Assembly: GCF_001721295.1 (NCBI RefSeq)
Contig: NZ_MDDS01000017.1
Coordinates: 1 to 64,000 of the forward strand
Length of the DNA: 64,000 bases
DNA from: Sphingomonas turrisvirgatae
GTDB taxonomy: Bacteria; Pseudomonadota; Alphaproteobacteria; Sphingomonadales; Sphingomonadaceae
Direction: 5' to 3'
Part shown: one piece after another, positions 8,243 to 18,469 of the stretch
Numbering within the stretch: position 1 is the stretch's first letter
Layout: each line of letters begins with the position of its first letter
Notes under the pieces: generated by a model
What the model was told of the DNA's origin: nothing
Seen by the model: the letters and a program-made list of their open reading frames with translations, nothing else
The model's database searches: none
Made by a program: the position numbers and the translations under genes

Positions 8243-8779
8243 TTAAGCTTTTCCGGCCTTCTTCGCGGCGATTTCCTTCTGCTTCACGCGATGCTTAGCA
8301 GCATGCTTTTCCGAAGCAGGGACGATCGTCGGGACGGTCACGCTGCCGCCAGCCTTTTCAACCGCCTCGATCGCGCCCTTCGACGCGCCGGCGACGGTGA
8401 AGATGAGCTTGGCCGAGAACTCGCCCTTGCCGAGCAGGCGGACGCCATGCTTGCCGCCGCGCGCCAGGCCGACGGCCTTCAGCGCTTCATGATCGATTTC
8501 GGTCGCCGTCAGCTTGCCGGCGTCAACCAGCTTCTGGATCGCGCCCAAGTTGACCTCGGCATAATCCTTGGGGTTCGGCACATTGAAGCCGCGCTTCGGC
8601 AACCGCATGTGGAGCGGCATCTGACCGCCCTCGAAGCCGTTGATCGCGACGCCCGAACGTGCCTTGGCACCCTTCTGGCCGCGGCCAGCGGTCTTGCCCT
8701 TGCCCGAGCCGATGCCGCGTCCGACGCGCATCCGGCCCTTGCGGGCGCCATCGTTGTCGTTGATTTCGTTCAGTTTCAT
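8243..8779 (-). CDS. rplO: 50S ribosomal protein L15
   Basis: About 178 aa. The N-terminal Gly/Arg/Lys-rich rRNA-binding segment ([22 protein letters not shown]) and core [13 protein letters not shown] are diagnostic. The start MKLNEIND at 8779 is preferred to GTG 8788 because it is the conserved L15 beginning. The C-terminus carries a Lys/Ala-rich tail ([17 protein letters not shown]) beyond the usual 145-150-aa end, so this L15 is about 30 residues long for the family. Confidence 0.95.
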   Translation of the reverse strand: MKLNEINDNDGARKGRMRVGRGIGSGKGKTAGRGQKGAKARSGVAINGFEGGQMPLHMRLPKRGFNVPNPKDYAEVNLGAIQKLVDAGKLTATEIDHEALKAVGLARGGKHGVRLLGKGEFSAKLIFTVAGASKGAIEAVEKAGGSVTVPTIVPASEKHAAKHRVKQKEIAAKKAGKA

Positions 8780-8898
8780 GGTCTGCACTCGCTTTCGCTT
8801 TTGTCGCGCTGGATCACTAGATCAGTGATTCCCGAAAACAGGAAGGGGGCCGCTTAGCCCCCTCCCCTCAATTTGTCACCTGGAAAGGCGCGAGGACT

Positions 8899-9078
8899 TC
8901 AGTCCTCGACGACCTCGACCATGTGGTGCACCGCACGGATCATGCCGCGGACCGAAGGGGTGTCCTCCAGCTCGCTGACCTTGTGCATCTTGTTCAGGCC
9001 CAGGCCGACCAGGGTCGCGCGCTGTTCCTTGGTGCGGCGGATCGGCGAACCGGTCTGCTTGATCTTGATGGTTGCCAT
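8899..9078 (-). CDS. rpmD: 50S ribosomal protein L30
   Basis: 59 aa, short-form L30. It begins [15 protein letters not shown] and ends HHMVEVVED, with the family core [12 protein letters not shown]. Lies 5 bp after rpsE in the canonical rpsE-rpmD-rplO order. A longer overlapping frame (8876-9133) in another phase is a shadow. Confidence 0.95.
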   Translation of the reverse strand: MATIKIKQTGSPIRRTKEQRATLVGLGLNKMHKVSELEDTPSVRGMIRAVHHMVEVVED

Positions 9079-9083
9079 CAGAC

Positions 9084-9815
9084 TTACTCCGTGATCGCCG
9101 CGGCGTCAGCCTCGGCGGTCTGCGAGCCGCCACGGCCCAGCAGGTCGGCGATCTTCTTGCCGCGACGCTGCGCCACCGCCTTCGGCGAGGTCTGGTCGCT
9201 CAGCGCCTCGAAGGTCGCGCGGATCATGTTGTAGGGGTTCGAAGTGCCGACCGACTTGGTCACCACGTCGTGAACGCCCAGGCTCTCGAACACAGCGCGC
9301 ATCGGACCGCCGGCGATGATGCCGGTACCAGCAGGCGCCGAGCGGACGGTGACCTGGCCAGCGCCGAAATGGCCCTTGCCGTCATGGTGCAGCGTCCGGC
9401 CTTCGCGCAGCGGCACGCGGACCATCTTCTTCTTGGCCGCAGCAGTCGCCTTGCTGATCGCTTCCGGCACTTCGCGTGCCTTGCCGTGACCGAAGCCGAC
9501 CCGGCCCTTGCCGTCGCCGACGACGACCAGCGCCGCAAAGCCGAAGCGCTTGCCGCCCTTCACCGTCTTCGAAACGCGGTTAATGTGAACCAGCTTCTCG
9601 ATCAGCTCTTCGCCGCCGTCATCCTGGTTGCCACGGCGATCGTCGCGACGGCCACGGTTGCCGTCACGGCCACCACGGTTGTTGCCGCCGCCCGGGCCGC
9701 CACGGCCACGCCCGCCACGGGGACCGCGCGGTGCGCCGGCATCGCCAAAACCACCAGCGGGAGCACCGGCAGCGGCGTCGACCGGAGTTTCGGTCGTGTT
9801 GATTTCATCCGCCAT
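9084..9815 (-). CDS. rpsE: 30S ribosomal protein S5 with Gly/Arg-rich N-terminal extension
   Basis: 243 aa against about 166 in E. coli. The S5 double-stranded RNA-binding and C-terminal domains ([20 protein letters not shown] ... [17 protein letters not shown]) occupy the last 170 residues. The first 70 residues form a low-complexity tail with repeated R-G-G/G-R-G units and an acidic ending (NQDDGGEE). The start [10 protein letters not shown] is at 9815, 1 nt from the rplR stop; the frame stays open further upstream but only inside rplR. S5 sits at the mRNA entry channel and influences decoding accuracy. Confidence 0.95.
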   Translation of the reverse strand: MADEINTTETPVDAAAGAPAGGFGDAGAPRGPRGGRGRGGPGGGNNRGGRDGNRGRRDDRRGNQDDGGEELIEKLVHINRVSKTVKGGKRFGFAALVVVGDGKGRVGFGHGKAREVPEAISKATAAAKKKMVRVPLREGRTLHHDGKGHFGAGQVTVRSAPAGTGIIAGGPMRAVFESLGVHDVVTKSVGTSNPYNMIRATFEALSDQTSPKAVAQRRGKKIADLLGRGGSQTAEADAAAITE

Positions 9816-9816
9816 C

Positions 9817-10173
9817 TTAGAACTCCAATCCGCCTTCACGGGCGGCATCCGCCAGCGCCTTGACGCGGCCATGGAACAGGAAGCCGCCACGGTCGAACAC
9901 GACCTGCGTCACGCCGGCATTCTTCGCGACTTCCGCGATGCGCGCACCGACCGCCTTGGCAGCGTCGACGTTCGCACCCGCATTGCCGCGCAGATCCTTG
10001 TCCAGCGTCGAAGCGGCAGCGAGCGTCTTGCCCTGCGCATCGTCGATCACCTGCACATAGATGTGCTTGCCCGAACGATGCACTGACAGCCGGGGACGGC
10101 CGCCCGAGCGCGCCTTCAGCGCGGTGCGATTGCGGCGACGCCGCTTCTCGAAAAGCGAGAGACCCTTGCTCAT
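9817..10173 (-). CDS. rplR: 50S ribosomal protein L18
   Basis: 118 aa; binds 5S rRNA in the central protuberance. Basic N-terminus [13 protein letters not shown], then [18 protein letters not shown] and the C-terminal [26 protein letters not shown]. The start codon overlaps the rplF stop by 1 nt, implying translational coupling. Confidence 0.97.
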   Translation of the reverse strand: MSKGLSLFEKRRRRNRTALKARSGGRPRLSVHRSGKHIYVQVIDDAQGKTLAAASTLDKDLRGNAGANVDAAKAVGARIAEVAKNAGVTQVVFDRGGFLFHGRVKALADAAREGGLEF

Positions 10174-10706
10174 TACTTCTTCTTCCCTTCCTTGCGGAAG
10201 ATGAACTCGCCGTCGTACTTGATGCCCTTGCCCTTGTACGGCTCGGGCTTGCGCCAGCGACGGATTTCAGCGGCAAACTGGCCGACGGCCTGCTTGTCAT
10301 TGCCCGAGATTTCGACCGTGGTCTGATCGGGCGTCTTGACCTCGACGCCTTCCGGCACGTCGAGATCGACGTCGTGCGAATAGCCGAGCTGAAGCTTCAG
10401 CTTCCTGCCCTGCGCGTTCGCGCGATAGCCGACGCCGGTGATCAGCAGCTTCTTGGAGAAGCCTTCGCTGACGCCCGTGATCAGGTTCTGGACCAGCGTG
10501 CGCTGCATGCCCCAGAAAGCCTTGGCACGCTTGGTGTCGTTGGCGGGCTTCACGGTGATGTTGCCCTCGCCCACCTCGTACGAGATGTCGTCGGCGGTCG
10601 GCATGGTGAGGGTGCCCATCGGCCCCTTCACGCTGATCGTGCCGCCCTCGACCGTGGCGGTGACGCCATTCGGAACGGTGATCGGCTTCTTACCGGTGCG
10701 GCTCAT
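10173..10706 (-). CDS. rplF: 50S ribosomal protein L6
   Basis: 177 aa; two tandem L6 domains. It begins [15 protein letters not shown] and contains LITGVGYRA and the C-terminal signature [12 protein letters not shown] that contacts 23S rRNA near the sarcin-ricin loop. Its ATG overlaps the rpsH stop by 1 nt. Confidence 0.97.
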   Translation of the reverse strand: MSRTGKKPITVPNGVTATVEGGTISVKGPMGTLTMPTADDISYEVGEGNITVKPANDTKRAKAFWGMQRTLVQNLITGVSEGFSKKLLITGVGYRANAQGRKLKLQLGYSHDVDLDVPEGVEVKTPDQTTVEISGNDKQAVGQFAAEIRRWRKPEPYKGKGIKYDGEFIFRKEGKKK

Positions 10707-11101
10707 CAGAACACCTCCGCGAGCACTTCGCCGCCGACATTCTGGTCGCGCGCTTCGGCATCCGAAAGCACGCCACGCGGCGTCGAGACGATGGTGATGC
10801 CGAGGCCATTGCGGACGCGCGGCAATTCCTTGCTGCCCGAATAGACGCGGCGGCCCGGCTTCGAAACGCGCGCGATCGACTTGATCGCGGGCTGGCCCTC
10901 GAAATACTTCAGCTCGATGCGGATGCCGGCCGCGGGGCCCATCTGCTCTTCGCTATAGCCACGGATATAACCCTCGCGCTGCAACACGTCGAGGACACGC
11001 GCACGCAGCTTGCTCGCCGGCGTCAGGACAGAGTCCTTGCGGGCGCGCTGGCCGTTGCGGATGCGGGTGAGCATATCACCCAGGGGATCGGTCAATGCCA
11101 T
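10706..11101 (-). CDS. rpsH: 30S ribosomal protein S8
   Basis: 131 aa; binds 16S rRNA helix 21. Starts [17 protein letters not shown]; the C-terminal motif [16 protein letters not shown] is diagnostic. In E. coli S8 represses the spc operon at rplE; no equivalent site could be confirmed by eye here. 12 bp after rpsN. Confidence 0.97.
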   Translation of the reverse strand: MALTDPLGDMLTRIRNGQRARKDSVLTPASKLRARVLDVLQREGYIRGYSEEQMGPAAGIRIELKYFEGQPAIKSIARVSKPGRRVYSGSKELPRVRNGLGITIVSTPRGVLSDAEARDQNVGGEVLAEVF

Positions 11102-11113
11102 CTTCGTGTGCCC

Positions 11114-11419
11114 TTACCAGCTCGACTTCGTGACGCCGGGGATCAGGCCCTTGTTGGCCAGATCGCGCAGCATGACGCGTGCGAGACGGAACTTGCGGTA
11201 GTAACCGCGCGGACGACCGGTGAGCTCGCACCGGTTGCGGATGCGGGTCGGGTTCCCGTTGCGGGGAATCTCGGCCATCTTCAGACGCGCGATCAGACGC
11301 TCGGTATCGTCGAGCGACTTGTCGTTCGCAATCGCCTTCAGCTTCGCATATTTGCCGGCGTACTTCTTCACCAGCTGCTTGCGACGCTCGTTCTTGTTCA
11401 CGGAACTCAGTTTCGCCAT
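11114..11419 (-). CDS. rpsN: 30S ribosomal protein S14 (zinc-free type)
   Basis: 101 aa; the long S14 variant without CxxC zinc motifs, typical of Proteobacteria. Contains [22 protein letters not shown] and ends [10 protein letters not shown]. Located between rplE and rpsH. Confidence 0.97.
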   Translation of the reverse strand: MAKLSSVNKNERRKQLVKKYAGKYAKLKAIANDKSLDDTERLIARLKMAEIPRNGNPTRIRNRCELTGRPRGYYRKFRLARVMLRDLANKGLIPGVTKSSW

Positions 11420-11438
11420 GACTTAAGTTCTCTTTCCC

Positions 11439-12023
11439 TTACGCGGCTTGCTTGGTTTCGTCGTTCGCCTCGATCGGGAACGGGAAACCGAAGAGACGGA
11501 GAAGCTCACGCGCTTCCTCGTCGGTCTTCGCGGTGGTGGTAACGATCACGTCCATGCCGCGCACCTTGTCGATGCGGTCATAGTTGATCTCGGGGAACAC
11601 GATCTGTTCCTTGAGGCCGCAGGCATAGTTGCCACGACCGTCGAACGACTTGTCGGACAGGCCACGGAAGTCGCGAACGCGCGGCAGCGCGATCGTGATG
11701 AAGCGGTCGAGGAACTCGTACATCCGCTCGCGGCGCAGCGTGACCTTGCAGCCAATCGCCATGCCTTCGCGCAGCTTGAACTGCGCGATCGACTTCTTCG
11801 CCTTCGTGACGACCGGCTTCTGGCCGGCGATCAGCTCCATTTCAGAAGCGGCCTGCTCGACCTTCTTCTTGTCCTGGGTGGCCTCGCCGACGCCCATGTT
11901 GAGCACGATCTTCTCGATCTTCGGCACTTCGAGCGCATTCTTGTAACCGAACTTCTCGGTCATCGCCTTGGCGATCTTGTCGGCATACATCGCCTGCATG
12001 CGCGGCACGTATTTGTCAGCCAT
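11439..12023 (-). CDS. rplE: 50S ribosomal protein L5
   Basis: 194 aa; 5S rRNA-binding protein. Contains [14 protein letters not shown], the [22 protein letters not shown] block and [17 protein letters not shown]. The C-terminus ([10 protein letters not shown]) is extended about 15 residues compared with E. coli. Its ATG shares 1 nt with the rplX stop. Confidence 0.97.
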   Translation of the reverse strand: MADKYVPRMQAMYADKIAKAMTEKFGYKNALEVPKIEKIVLNMGVGEATQDKKKVEQAASEMELIAGQKPVVTKAKKSIAQFKLREGMAIGCKVTLRRERMYEFLDRFITIALPRVRDFRGLSDKSFDGRGNYACGLKEQIVFPEINYDRIDKVRGMDVIVTTTAKTDEEARELLRLFGFPFPIEANDETKQAA

Positions 12024-12334
12024 CAGATGACATCCCCGGTCTTGACCGCAACGCGGACCTTCTTGCCGTCACGCTCCTCGAAGCGGACGCGGGTCGCCCT
12101 GCCGTCCTTGGTCACATGCGCGACCTTCGAGACATGCAGCGGCGCTTCCGAGCGCTCCAGACCACCCTGCGGGTTGGTCTGGGTCGGCTTGCGGTGACGC
12201 ACGGCGACATTGACGCCGGCGACGACGACCTTGCCGTCCTTCGGCATCGACTTGGTAACTTCGCCGGTCTTGCCCTTGTCCTTGCCGGACAGGACGATGA
12301 CCGTGTCACCCTTCTTGATCTTGGCAGCAGCCAT
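12023..12334 (-). CDS. rplX: 50S ribosomal protein L24
   Basis: 103 aa with an N-terminal KOW motif ([19 protein letters not shown]). The ATG at 12334 overlaps the rplN TGA (TGATG); an adjacent upstream GTG would add one residue. L24 starts 50S assembly. Confidence 0.96.
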   Translation of the reverse strand: MAAAKIKKGDTVIVLSGKDKGKTGEVTKSMPKDGKVVVAGVNVAVRHRKPTQTNPQGGLERSEAPLHVSKVAHVTKDGRATRVRFEERDGKKVRVAVKTGDVI

Positions 12335-12702
12335 CACAGCACCTCGGGGGCGAGCGAAATGATCTTCATGAAGCCCTTCGAGCGCAGCTCGCGGACCACC
12401 GGGCCAAAGATACGGGTGCCGATCGGCTCCTCGTTCTTGTTGACCAAGACGGCAGCATTGCCGTCGAAGCGGATCACCGAGCCATCGGCGCGGCGGACGT
12501 CCTTGGCGGTGCGGACGATGACGGCACGATGCACGTCACCCTTCTTCACCTTGCCGCGGGGCTGTGCTTCCTTGATGCTGACGACGATGACGTCGCCCAC
12601 GCCGGCGAAGCGACGCTTCGACCCGCCCAGCACCTTGATGCACTGCACCCGCTTCGCGCCGCTATTGTCTGCGACGTCGAGATTGGATTGCATCTGGATC
12701 AT
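12334..12702 (-). CDS. rplN: 50S ribosomal protein L14
   Basis: 122 aa; begins [17 protein letters not shown] and has the [26 protein letters not shown] signature region. Full family length. Preceded by a 96-bp gap from rpsQ, the classic S10/spc operon boundary, where an spc promoter could lie. Confidence 0.97.
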   Translation of the reverse strand: MIQMQSNLDVADNSGAKRVQCIKVLGGSKRRFAGVGDVIVVSIKEAQPRGKVKKGDVHRAVIVRTAKDVRRADGSVIRFDGNAAVLVNKNEEPIGTRIFGPVVRELRSKGFMKIISLAPEVL

Positions 12703-12798
12703 CGATCCGGTTCCTTCTCGTTTGGCCTACCGAAACATGTTCCGGCGGTTCCGTTACACTCAGTCCCTGGGGACCGGGGTTACTCAGGCCCGAAGACC

Positions 12799-13068
12799 TC
12801 AGGCGTTGTCGGCCCGCTCCGGCGTCGCATGGGTGTCAACCCGATCGATCACCTTCCAGGTCTTCAGCTTCGAAATCGGCGCAGTCTCTTCGATGCGCAC
12901 GGTTTCGCCCGCCTTGTACTCGTTGCCCTCGTCATGGGCATGATACTTCTTCGAGCGACGAATGATCTTGCCGTAGAGCGGGTGCTTGACCTTGCGCTCC
13001 ACGTTCACGACCACCGTCTTGTCGCCCTTGTCGGACACGATCTGCCCGGTCAGCACGCGCTTCGGCAT
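12799..13068 (-). CDS. rpsQ: 30S ribosomal protein S17
   Basis: 89 aa OB-fold protein; [21 protein letters not shown] at the start and KTWKVIDRV near the end. Last gene of the S10-type block, 14 bp after rpmC. Confidence 0.96.
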   Translation of the reverse strand: MPKRVLTGQIVSDKGDKTVVVNVERKVKHPLYGKIIRRSKKYHAHDEGNEYKAGETVRIEETAPISKLKTWKVIDRVDTHATPERADNA

Positions 13069-13082
13069 GGTTACGTGTCCTC

Positions 13083-13286
13083 TTACTTCGCAGCCGAGCG
13101 GTTACGCTCGGACTGCAGCGTCTTGATGCGCGCGATGTCCTTGCGGACTTCCTTCACGCGGCTCGGCTTCTCGAGCTGGCTGGTCGCGGCCTGGAAACGG
13201 AGGTTGAACGCCTCGCGCTTCAGGTTGCCCAGCTCTTCGGTCAGCTGATCGTCGCTCTTTGCGCGCAGATCGGTTGCCTTGGTCAT
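13083..13286 (-). CDS. rpmC: 50S ribosomal protein L29
   Basis: 67 aa, two-helix protein near the peptide exit tunnel. Contains [25 protein letters not shown] and the [14 protein letters not shown] signature. 4 bp after rplP. Confidence 0.96.
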   Translation of the reverse strand: MTKATDLRAKSDDQLTEELGNLKREAFNLRFQAATSQLEKPSRVKEVRKDIARIKTLQSERNRSAAK

Positions 13287-13290
13287 CTTA

Positions 13291-13722
13291 TCAACCCTCC
13301 AGGTGCGACGTGTCGCCGAGGCGGGCCACGACCTTGGTCTTGATCGGCAGCTTCATCGCCGCACGCTCGAACGCTTCCGCCGCAAGCGGGCCGGGAACAC
13401 CGTCCAGCTCGAACAGGATGCGGCCGGGCGCCACGCGCGCCGCCCAATATTCAGGAGCACCCTTGCCCGAGCCCATGCGGACTTCGGCAGGCTTGCTCGA
13501 CACCGGCAGATCCGGGAACACGCGGATCCAAAGACGGCCCTGACGCTTGATGTGGCGCGTGATCGCGCGGCGAGCCGCCTCGATCTGACGTGCGGTGATC
13601 CGCTCCGGCTCCATCGCCTTCAGGCCATAGGACCCGAAGTTCAGCGTCGCGCCGCCCTTGGTCTCGCCCTTGATCCGGCCCTTGAAGGCCTTGCGGAACT
13701 TGGTGCGCTTCGGTTGCAACAT
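13291..13722 (-). CDS. rplP: 50S ribosomal protein L16
   Basis: 143 aa; begins [19 protein letters not shown] and carries [27 protein letters not shown] and the loop [15 protein letters not shown] that reaches toward the peptidyl transferase centre. Confidence 0.97.
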   Translation of the reverse strand: MLQPKRTKFRKAFKGRIKGETKGGATLNFGSYGLKAMEPERITARQIEAARRAITRHIKRQGRLWIRVFPDLPVSSKPAEVRMGSGKGAPEYWAARVAPGRILFELDGVPGPLAAEAFERAAMKLPIKTKVVARLGDTSHLEG

Positions 13723-13734
13723 TGTCTCTAACCC

Positions 13735-14442
13735 TTAGCGACGGTCGTCGCGCGCCGGGCGCACGCCCGACGTCTGCGATTCCATGTTCAGGCGATCGGT
13801 CGCCATCGGATCATGGCCCAGGATCTCGCCCTTGAAGATCCAGACCTTGACGCCGCACACGCCATAGGCGGTGTGCGCTTCGGCGGTGGCGTGATCGACA
13901 TTGGCGCGCAGCGTATGCAGCGGCACGCGGCCTTCACGATACCATTCCGACCGTGCGATCTCGGCGCCGCCCAGACGGCCGCCGCAGTTGATCCGGATGC
14001 CTTCCGCGCCCAGACGCATCGCCGACTGAACGGCGCGCTTCATGGCGCGGCGGAACGCGATGCGGCGCTCCAGCTGATCGGCAATGCCCTGCGCGACGAG
14101 CTTGGCGTCGACTTCGGGCTTGCGGATCTCGACGATGTTCAGCGACACGTCCGAGCTGGTCATCGTGCCGAGCTTCTTGCGAAGCTTCTCGATGTCCGTG
14201 CCCTTCTTGCCGATGATCACGCCGGGACGCGCAGCGAAGATGCTGACGCGGCACAGCTTGGCCGGACGCTCGATCACCACCTTGGAGATCGCGGCCTGCG
14301 GCAGCGTCTTCATGATGTACTGGCGGATCTTCAGATCCTCGAGCAGCAGGCGACCATAGTCGGCGCCTTCGGCGAACCAGCGGCTGTCCCAGGTGCGGTT
14401 GATCTGCAGGCGCAGACCGATCGGGTTGCTCTTGTGACCCAT
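13735..14442 (-). CDS. rpsC: 30S ribosomal protein S3
   Basis: 235 aa with N-terminal KH domain ([18 protein letters not shown]) and C-terminal S3 domain ([12 protein letters not shown]). Begins [20 protein letters not shown]. Helps form the mRNA entry helicase site with S4 and S5. Overlaps the rplV stop by 1 nt. Confidence 0.97.
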   Translation of the reverse strand: MGHKSNPIGLRLQINRTWDSRWFAEGADYGRLLLEDLKIRQYIMKTLPQAAISKVVIERPAKLCRVSIFAARPGVIIGKKGTDIEKLRKKLGTMTSSDVSLNIVEIRKPEVDAKLVAQGIADQLERRIAFRRAMKRAVQSAMRLGAEGIRINCGGRLGGAEIARSEWYREGRVPLHTLRANVDHATAEAHTAYGVCGVKVWIFKGEILGHDPMATDRLNMESQTSGVRPARDDRR

Positions 14443-14822
14443 TATGCTTCTTCCTGCACTTCGCGCACGACGATGCGCAGACGGCTGAACGGCTTGAGGA
14501 TGCGCGTCGACTTGCCGCGACCACGGGTGTGGAAGCGCTTCATCGTGATCGACTTACCAACCGACGCCTCGCTGACGACGAGCGCGTCGACATCGAGATT
14601 GTGGTTGTTCTCGGCATTGGCGATGGCCGAAGCCAGCACCTTGCGCGCGTCGACCGCCATCGCCTTCTTGCTGAACTGAAGGATGTTCAGCGCGTCGCCG
14701 GCCTTCTTGCCGCGGATCAGGCCAGCAACCAGGTTCAGCTTCTGAGCCGAACCGCGGATCTGCGTGCCGACCGACAGCGCCTCATTGTCGGCAACCCGAC
14801 GGGGAGCTTTTGGCTTCGACAT
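14442..14822 (-). CDS. rplV: 50S ribosomal protein L22
   Basis: 126 aa; contains the beta-hairpin tip region that lines the exit tunnel ([20 protein letters not shown]), preceded by [12 protein letters not shown]. Overlaps the rpsS stop by 1 nt, continuing the coupled chain rpsS-rplV-rpsC. Confidence 0.97.
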   Translation of the reverse strand: MSKPKAPRRVADNEALSVGTQIRGSAQKLNLVAGLIRGKKAGDALNILQFSKKAMAVDARKVLASAIANAENNHNLDVDALVVSEASVGKSITMKRFHTRGRGKSTRILKPFSRLRIVVREVQEEA

Positions 14823-15100
14823 TAGCGCTTGCCCTTCTTGTCCGCGGCGTGACCCGGGAAGAACCGGGTGGGCGCGAATTCACCGAGCTTCATGCCGACC
14901 ATTTCCTCGTTCACCGACACCGGCACGAACTTGCGGCCGTTGTAGACGTTGAAGGTCAGGCCGACGAACTGCGGCAGGATGGTCGAACGACGCGACCAGG
15001 TCTTGATCGGACCGCCACGGCCCGAATTCTCCTGTGCCGTCTCGGCCTTCTTCAGGAGATGCAGGTCCACGAAAGGACCCTTCCAAACGGAACGAGCCAT
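14822..15100 (-). CDS. rpsS: 30S ribosomal protein S19
   Basis: 92 aa; begins [20 protein letters not shown], with the [19 protein letters not shown] core and the basic C-terminus. Located 3 bp after rplB. Confidence 0.97.
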   Translation of the reverse strand: MARSVWKGPFVDLHLLKKAETAQENSGRGGPIKTWSRRSTILPQFVGLTFNVYNGRKFVPVSVNEEMVGMKLGEFAPTRFFPGHAADKKGKR

Positions 15101-15103
15101 GGG

Positions 15104-15949
15104 TTAGCCCTTCTTCTTCGCGTGGCGGCTACGGATGATGAACTTGTCCGTCGCCTTGTTGTGACGGGTGCGCGCACCCTTGGTCGGCTTGCCCCACGGG
15201 GTGACCGGATGACGGCCGCCCGAGGTCCGGCCTTCACCACCGCCGTGCGGATGGTCGACCGGGTTCTTGGCGACGCCGCGGGTCAGCGGGCGGATGCCCT
15301 TCCAGCGGTTGCGGCCGGCCTTGGCGAGGTTGGTGTTGCCATTGTCGGGGTTCGACACGGCCCCAACGGTGCACATGCACTCGCCGCGGACGTAACGCTG
15401 CTCGCCCGAGTTCAAGCGAACGATCACCATGCCGCGATCGCGGCCGACGACCTGCACATAGGTGCCTGCCGAACGTGCGATCTGACCACCCTTGCCGGGC
15501 TTCAGCTCGACATTGTGGACAATCGTGCCGACCGGCGCCTGGCCGATCTCCATCGCGTTGCCCGGCTTCACGTCGGTCTTCTTGGCCGCGATCACCTTGT
15601 CACCAACGCCCAGACGCTGCGGCGCGATGATGTACGCATAGTCCGGCGTCTCGGCCGAGCCATAGTTGATCAGCGCGATGAAGGCGGTGCGGTTGGGATC
15701 ATACTCGATCCGCTCCACGGCGCCTTCGACGTCCCACTTGCGACGCTTGAAGTCGATGATGCGATAGCGCTGCTTGTGGCCGCCGGCGATGCCGCGCGAG
15801 GTCACATGACCCTTGTTGTTGCGACCACCGGTCTTGCGCTTGCCTTCGGTCAGCGCCTTGACGGGGCCACCCTTGTGCAGACCCGAACGGTCCACCAGGA
15901 TCAGGCCACGCCGCGCCGGCGAAGTCGGGTTGTAGTTCTTGAGCGCCAT
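15104..15949 (-). CDS. rplB: 50S ribosomal protein L2
   Basis: 281 aa (usual 273-278). Begins [20 protein letters not shown], with [16 protein letters not shown] and the [21 protein letters not shown] loop whose His is needed near the peptidyl transferase centre. 2 bp downstream of rplW. Confidence 0.98.
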   Translation of the reverse strand: MALKNYNPTSPARRGLILVDRSGLHKGGPVKALTEGKRKTGGRNNKGHVTSRGIAGGHKQRYRIIDFKRRKWDVEGAVERIEYDPNRTAFIALINYGSAETPDYAYIIAPQRLGVGDKVIAAKKTDVKPGNAMEIGQAPVGTIVHNVELKPGKGGQIARSAGTYVQVVGRDRGMVIVRLNSGEQRYVRGECMCTVGAVSNPDNGNTNLAKAGRNRWKGIRPLTRGVAKNPVDHPHGGGEGRTSGGRHPVTPWGKPTKGARTRHNKATDKFIIRSRHAKKKG

Positions 15950-15951
15950 GG

Positions 15952-16266
15952 TCAGTTGACCCCCTGCGTCACGTCGATCGAGTCACCGTCCTTCAACGTG
16001 ACGATCGCCTTCTTGATGTCGCTGCGCGTGTAGGGCTTGCCCTTCCAGCGCTTCGTCTTGCCCTTTTGGACGATCGTGTTGACCGCGGTCACCTTGACGT
16101 CGAACAGCGCTTCGATCGCCGCCTTGATCTGCGGCTTGGATGCGGTGTTCGCGACCTTGAAGACCACTGCATTCGCCTCGGAGACGAGCGTCGACTTCTC
16201 GGTGATGTGCGGCGCGACGATCACGTCGTAATGACGCACGTCCACCGGCTTGCCCTGCTTAGCCAT
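15952..16266 (-). CDS. rplW: 50S ribosomal protein L23
   Basis: 104 aa; exit-tunnel protein that docks trigger factor and SRP. Contains [20 protein letters not shown] and a [23 protein letters not shown]-terminus. Its start overlaps the end of rplD by 8 nt. Confidence 0.96.
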   Translation of the reverse strand: MAKQGKPVDVRHYDVIVAPHITEKSTLVSEANAVVFKVANTASKPQIKAAIEALFDVKVTAVNTIVQKGKTKRWKGKPYTRSDIKKAIVTLKDGDSIDVTQGVN

Positions 16267-16873
16267 TGAAGCGAGCCTCCAGCTTCTCGACGGCAGCGCG
16301 GGTCAGGACCAGCGTGTCGTGCTTCAGGATGTCATAGACGTTGGCGCCCACGGCCGGCAGCACGTTGACGTTCGTCAGGTTGCGCGCCGCCAGGAACCCG
16401 TCACCGGCCTCGGCATCGATCACCAGCGTCTTCTTGCCGACGTTCAGGCCAGCAAACTGGCCCTTGAGCGCCGCGGTCTTGCTGGCTTCGAAACCGTCGA
16501 GGACGATCAGCGAACCAGCCTTGGCGTGGCTCGACAGCGCCATCTTCAACCCCAGCGCGCGAACCTTCTTGTTCAGCGAGATGTTGAAGTCGCGCAGACG
16601 GGCACCGTGTGCCTTACCGCCGCCGATGAACACCGGGGCCGCACGATCGCCGTGACGAGCCGTACCGCCGCCCTTCTGGCGACCGAACTTCTTGCCGGTG
16701 CGCGCCACTTCCGAACGCTCACGCGTCGGACGGGCAGTGCCGCGGCGGTTCCACAGCTGCCAGGTGACGACGCGATGCAGGATGTCGGCGCGCGGCTCGA
16801 GACCGAACACTTCGTCGTTCAGCTCGATGTCGCCCGATGCCTGTGCGTCGAGGGTCTGTACCTTGACCTTCAC
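16259..16873 (-). CDS. rplD: 50S ribosomal protein L4
   Basis: 204 aa; begins [20 protein letters not shown], with the tunnel-reaching loop [22 protein letters not shown]. In gammaproteobacteria L4 is the autoregulator of the S10 operon through the leader RNA; whether that applies here is unknown, but the wide structured rpsJ-rplC gap is where such control could act. Confidence 0.97.
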   Translation of the reverse strand: MKVKVQTLDAQASGDIELNDEVFGLEPRADILHRVVTWQLWNRRGTARPTRERSEVARTGKKFGRQKGGGTARHGDRAAPVFIGGGKAHGARLRDFNISLNKKVRALGLKMALSSHAKAGSLIVLDGFEASKTAALKGQFAGLNVGKKTLVIDAEAGDGFLAARNLTNVNVLPAVGANVYDILKHDTLVLTRAAVEKLEARFNG

Positions 16874-16875
16874 GT

Positions 16876-17634
16876 TCAGCCCTCCTGGCCGTCGGTCGCT
16901 TCGGGAGCAGCGGCTTCATCAGCCGGCATGTCCGCGGGAGCGTTGTTGTTGCTGTTGGCAGCCGATTTGATCGACGCCGGGTACGGCGCGTCGGCGTGGC
17001 GCGCGACCTTCACCGCGTCCTTGACGAACAACCAGCCACCCTTCGAGCCAGGGACAGAGCCCTTGACGAAGATCAGGCCGCGCTCGACGTCGGTGCCGAC
17101 GACTTCCAGGTTCTGCTGGGTGCGGTTCTTGTCGCCCATATGGCCGGCCATCTTCTTGTTCTTGAAGACCTTGCCCGGATCCTGGCGCTGACCGGTCGAA
17201 CCAAGCGCACGGTGGCTGATCGAGACGCCGTGCGTCGCGCGCATGCCCCCGAAGCCCCAGCGCTTCATGCCGCCGGCAAAGCCCTTACCCTGCGTGCGAC
17301 CCTGAATGTCGACGAGCTGGCCGGCGACGAAGTGGTCAGCCGAAATCTCGGCGCCCACGTCCAGAAGACCGTCCTCATCCACGCGGAACTCCGCGAGGAT
17401 CGCCTTGGGCTCGACTTCGGCCTTGCCGAACGCGCCACGCTGCGGCTTGGCGACATTCTTCGCCTTGGCGCTGCCCGCGCCCAACTGCACGGCCGTATAG
17501 CCGTCCTTGTCCATCTCGCGACGGGCGACGACCTGAACGCCTTCGAGGCTCAGAACGGTAACCGGCACGTGCCGACCATCGTCCTTGAACAGGCGGGTCA
17601 TCCCCATTTTCTTCGCGATCACGCCAGTGCGCAT
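16876..17634 (-). CDS. rplC: 50S ribosomal protein L3 with acidic C-terminal tail
   Basis: 252 aa against about 209 in E. coli. The L3 core includes [16 protein letters not shown], the central loop [20 protein letters not shown] and [19 protein letters not shown]. After the fold ends ([15 protein letters not shown]) about 40 extra residues form an Ala/Asn/Asp/Glu-rich tail ending PEATDGQEG. First gene after the 369-bp gap from rpsJ. Confidence 0.97.
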   Translation of the reverse strand: MRTGVIAKKMGMTRLFKDDGRHVPVTVLSLEGVQVVARREMDKDGYTAVQLGAGSAKAKNVAKPQRGAFGKAEVEPKAILAEFRVDEDGLLDVGAEISADHFVAGQLVDIQGRTQGKGFAGGMKRWGFGGMRATHGVSISHRALGSTGQRQDPGKVFKNKKMAGHMGDKNRTQQNLEVVGTDVERGLIFVKGSVPGSKGGWLFVKDAVKVARHADAPYPASIKSAANSNNNAPADMPADEAAAPEATDGQEG

Positions 17635-18003
17635 GATCCACTCACTCCAAATCGCAGAGGCACCCGACGGACCATCCGAAGGGTGCGTACTTTCAGCCCG
17701 ATAAGTCGATGCGAGCCCCCGTCCGGGCTGAATTCCGCCCCTTGCGGAGCGAAAAGACGGGGGACGCAGGCCCGGGGCGAACCCCGGCGGTATCCCTATG
17801 TCGTTTTGAGCGTTTCAGCTCTGGCCGGATCCTCGGATCGGGATCGATCCGGCCGGCCGCGCGATCCCGATGGAATCGCGAATCTCGTTTGGGAAGGCGC
17901 GCCAATACGGCAGCCCGACTTCCCTGTCCACCCCTGCCCCGCGCTTTTGCACCGGCTGGAACGGAAACAGCCCCGGCGTCGATCCGGGGCTGCGTCAGCT
18001 CGC
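17635..18003. other. 369-bp rpsJ-rplC intergenic region
   Basis: Unusually wide for an S10 operon, where these genes are normally tens of bp apart. No convincing gene: one short minus-strand frame (17693-17905) is Arg/Pro-rich and lacks family features. It holds a perfect hairpin just after rpsJ (17968-17992) and GATCC/GGATC-type inverted repeats near 17820-17850. Best reading is a leader or promoter region separating rpsJ from rplC. Confidence 0.5.
17968..17992 (-). terminator. GC hairpin directly after rpsJ
   Basis: Perfect 9-bp inverted repeat CAGCCCCGG / CCGGGGCTG with a 7-nt loop, starting about 11 bp past the rpsJ stop. No U-run follows in the direction of transcription, so termination may be partial or the hairpin may act in mRNA processing. 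Confidence 0.45.
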
Positions 18004-18312
18004 TTAGGCGAGCTTGATCTCGACGTCCACGCCAGCGGCGAGGTCCAGCTTCATCAGCGCGTCGACCGTCTGCGGGGTCGGCTGAACGATGTCCAGCAAG
18101 CGCTTGTAGGTGCGCGTCTCGAACTGCTCGCGCGACTTCTTGTCGATGTGCGGGCCGCGGTTGACGGTGAACTTGTCGATGTGCGTGGGAAGCGGGATCG
18201 GACCACGGATCAGAGCGCCGGTGCGGCGCGCGGTGTCGGCGATGTCGCCGGCAGCCTGGTCGAGCACGCGATGATCGAATGCCTTCAGGCGAATGCGGAT
18301 ATTGTTGTCCAT
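18004..18312 (-). CDS. rpsJ: 30S ribosomal protein S10
   Basis: 102 aa; [22 protein letters not shown] start, [29 protein letters not shown] core. S10 also acts as NusE in antitermination. The start at 18312 is the conserved Met; the frame is open to 18372 without family support. Between it and tuf lies a terminator-like hairpin, so rpsJ probably has its own promoter at about 18313-18400. Confidence 0.97.
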   Translation of the reverse strand: MDNNIRIRLKAFDHRVLDQAAGDIADTARRTGALIRGPIPLPTHIDKFTVNRGPHIDKKSREQFETRTYKRLLDIVQPTPQTVDALMKLDLAAGVDVEIKLA

Positions 18313-18403
18313 GACCCTACCAATGCGAAAGAGCGGACCCCGTTGCCGAGGTTCTTGCTGGTTCAAACTCAAACTGGAGGGCGGCCCATAACGGCACCCT
18401 CAT

Positions 18404-18449
18404 AAAAAGGCAACCGCCCGCCCCCGGATTTTCATCCGGGAACGGGCGG
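18404..18449 (-). terminator. intrinsic terminator after tuf
   Basis: Long stem: CCGCCCG / CGGGCGG outer pairs with CCCGGAT / ATCCGGG inner pairs and a TTTC loop (18414-18449). On the minus strand it is followed within 5 nt by TTTTT. It begins about 20 nt after the tuf stop. Confidence 0.75.
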
Positions 18450-18469
18450 CTGTTAGCCCTTTGAGAAGC

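Noticed and set aside
17693-17905. 70-codon minus-strand frame in the rpsJ-rplC gap
   Set aside because: Arg/Pro/Gly-rich composition, no ribosome binding site and no recognisable feature; it overlaps inverted repeats that better explain the region.
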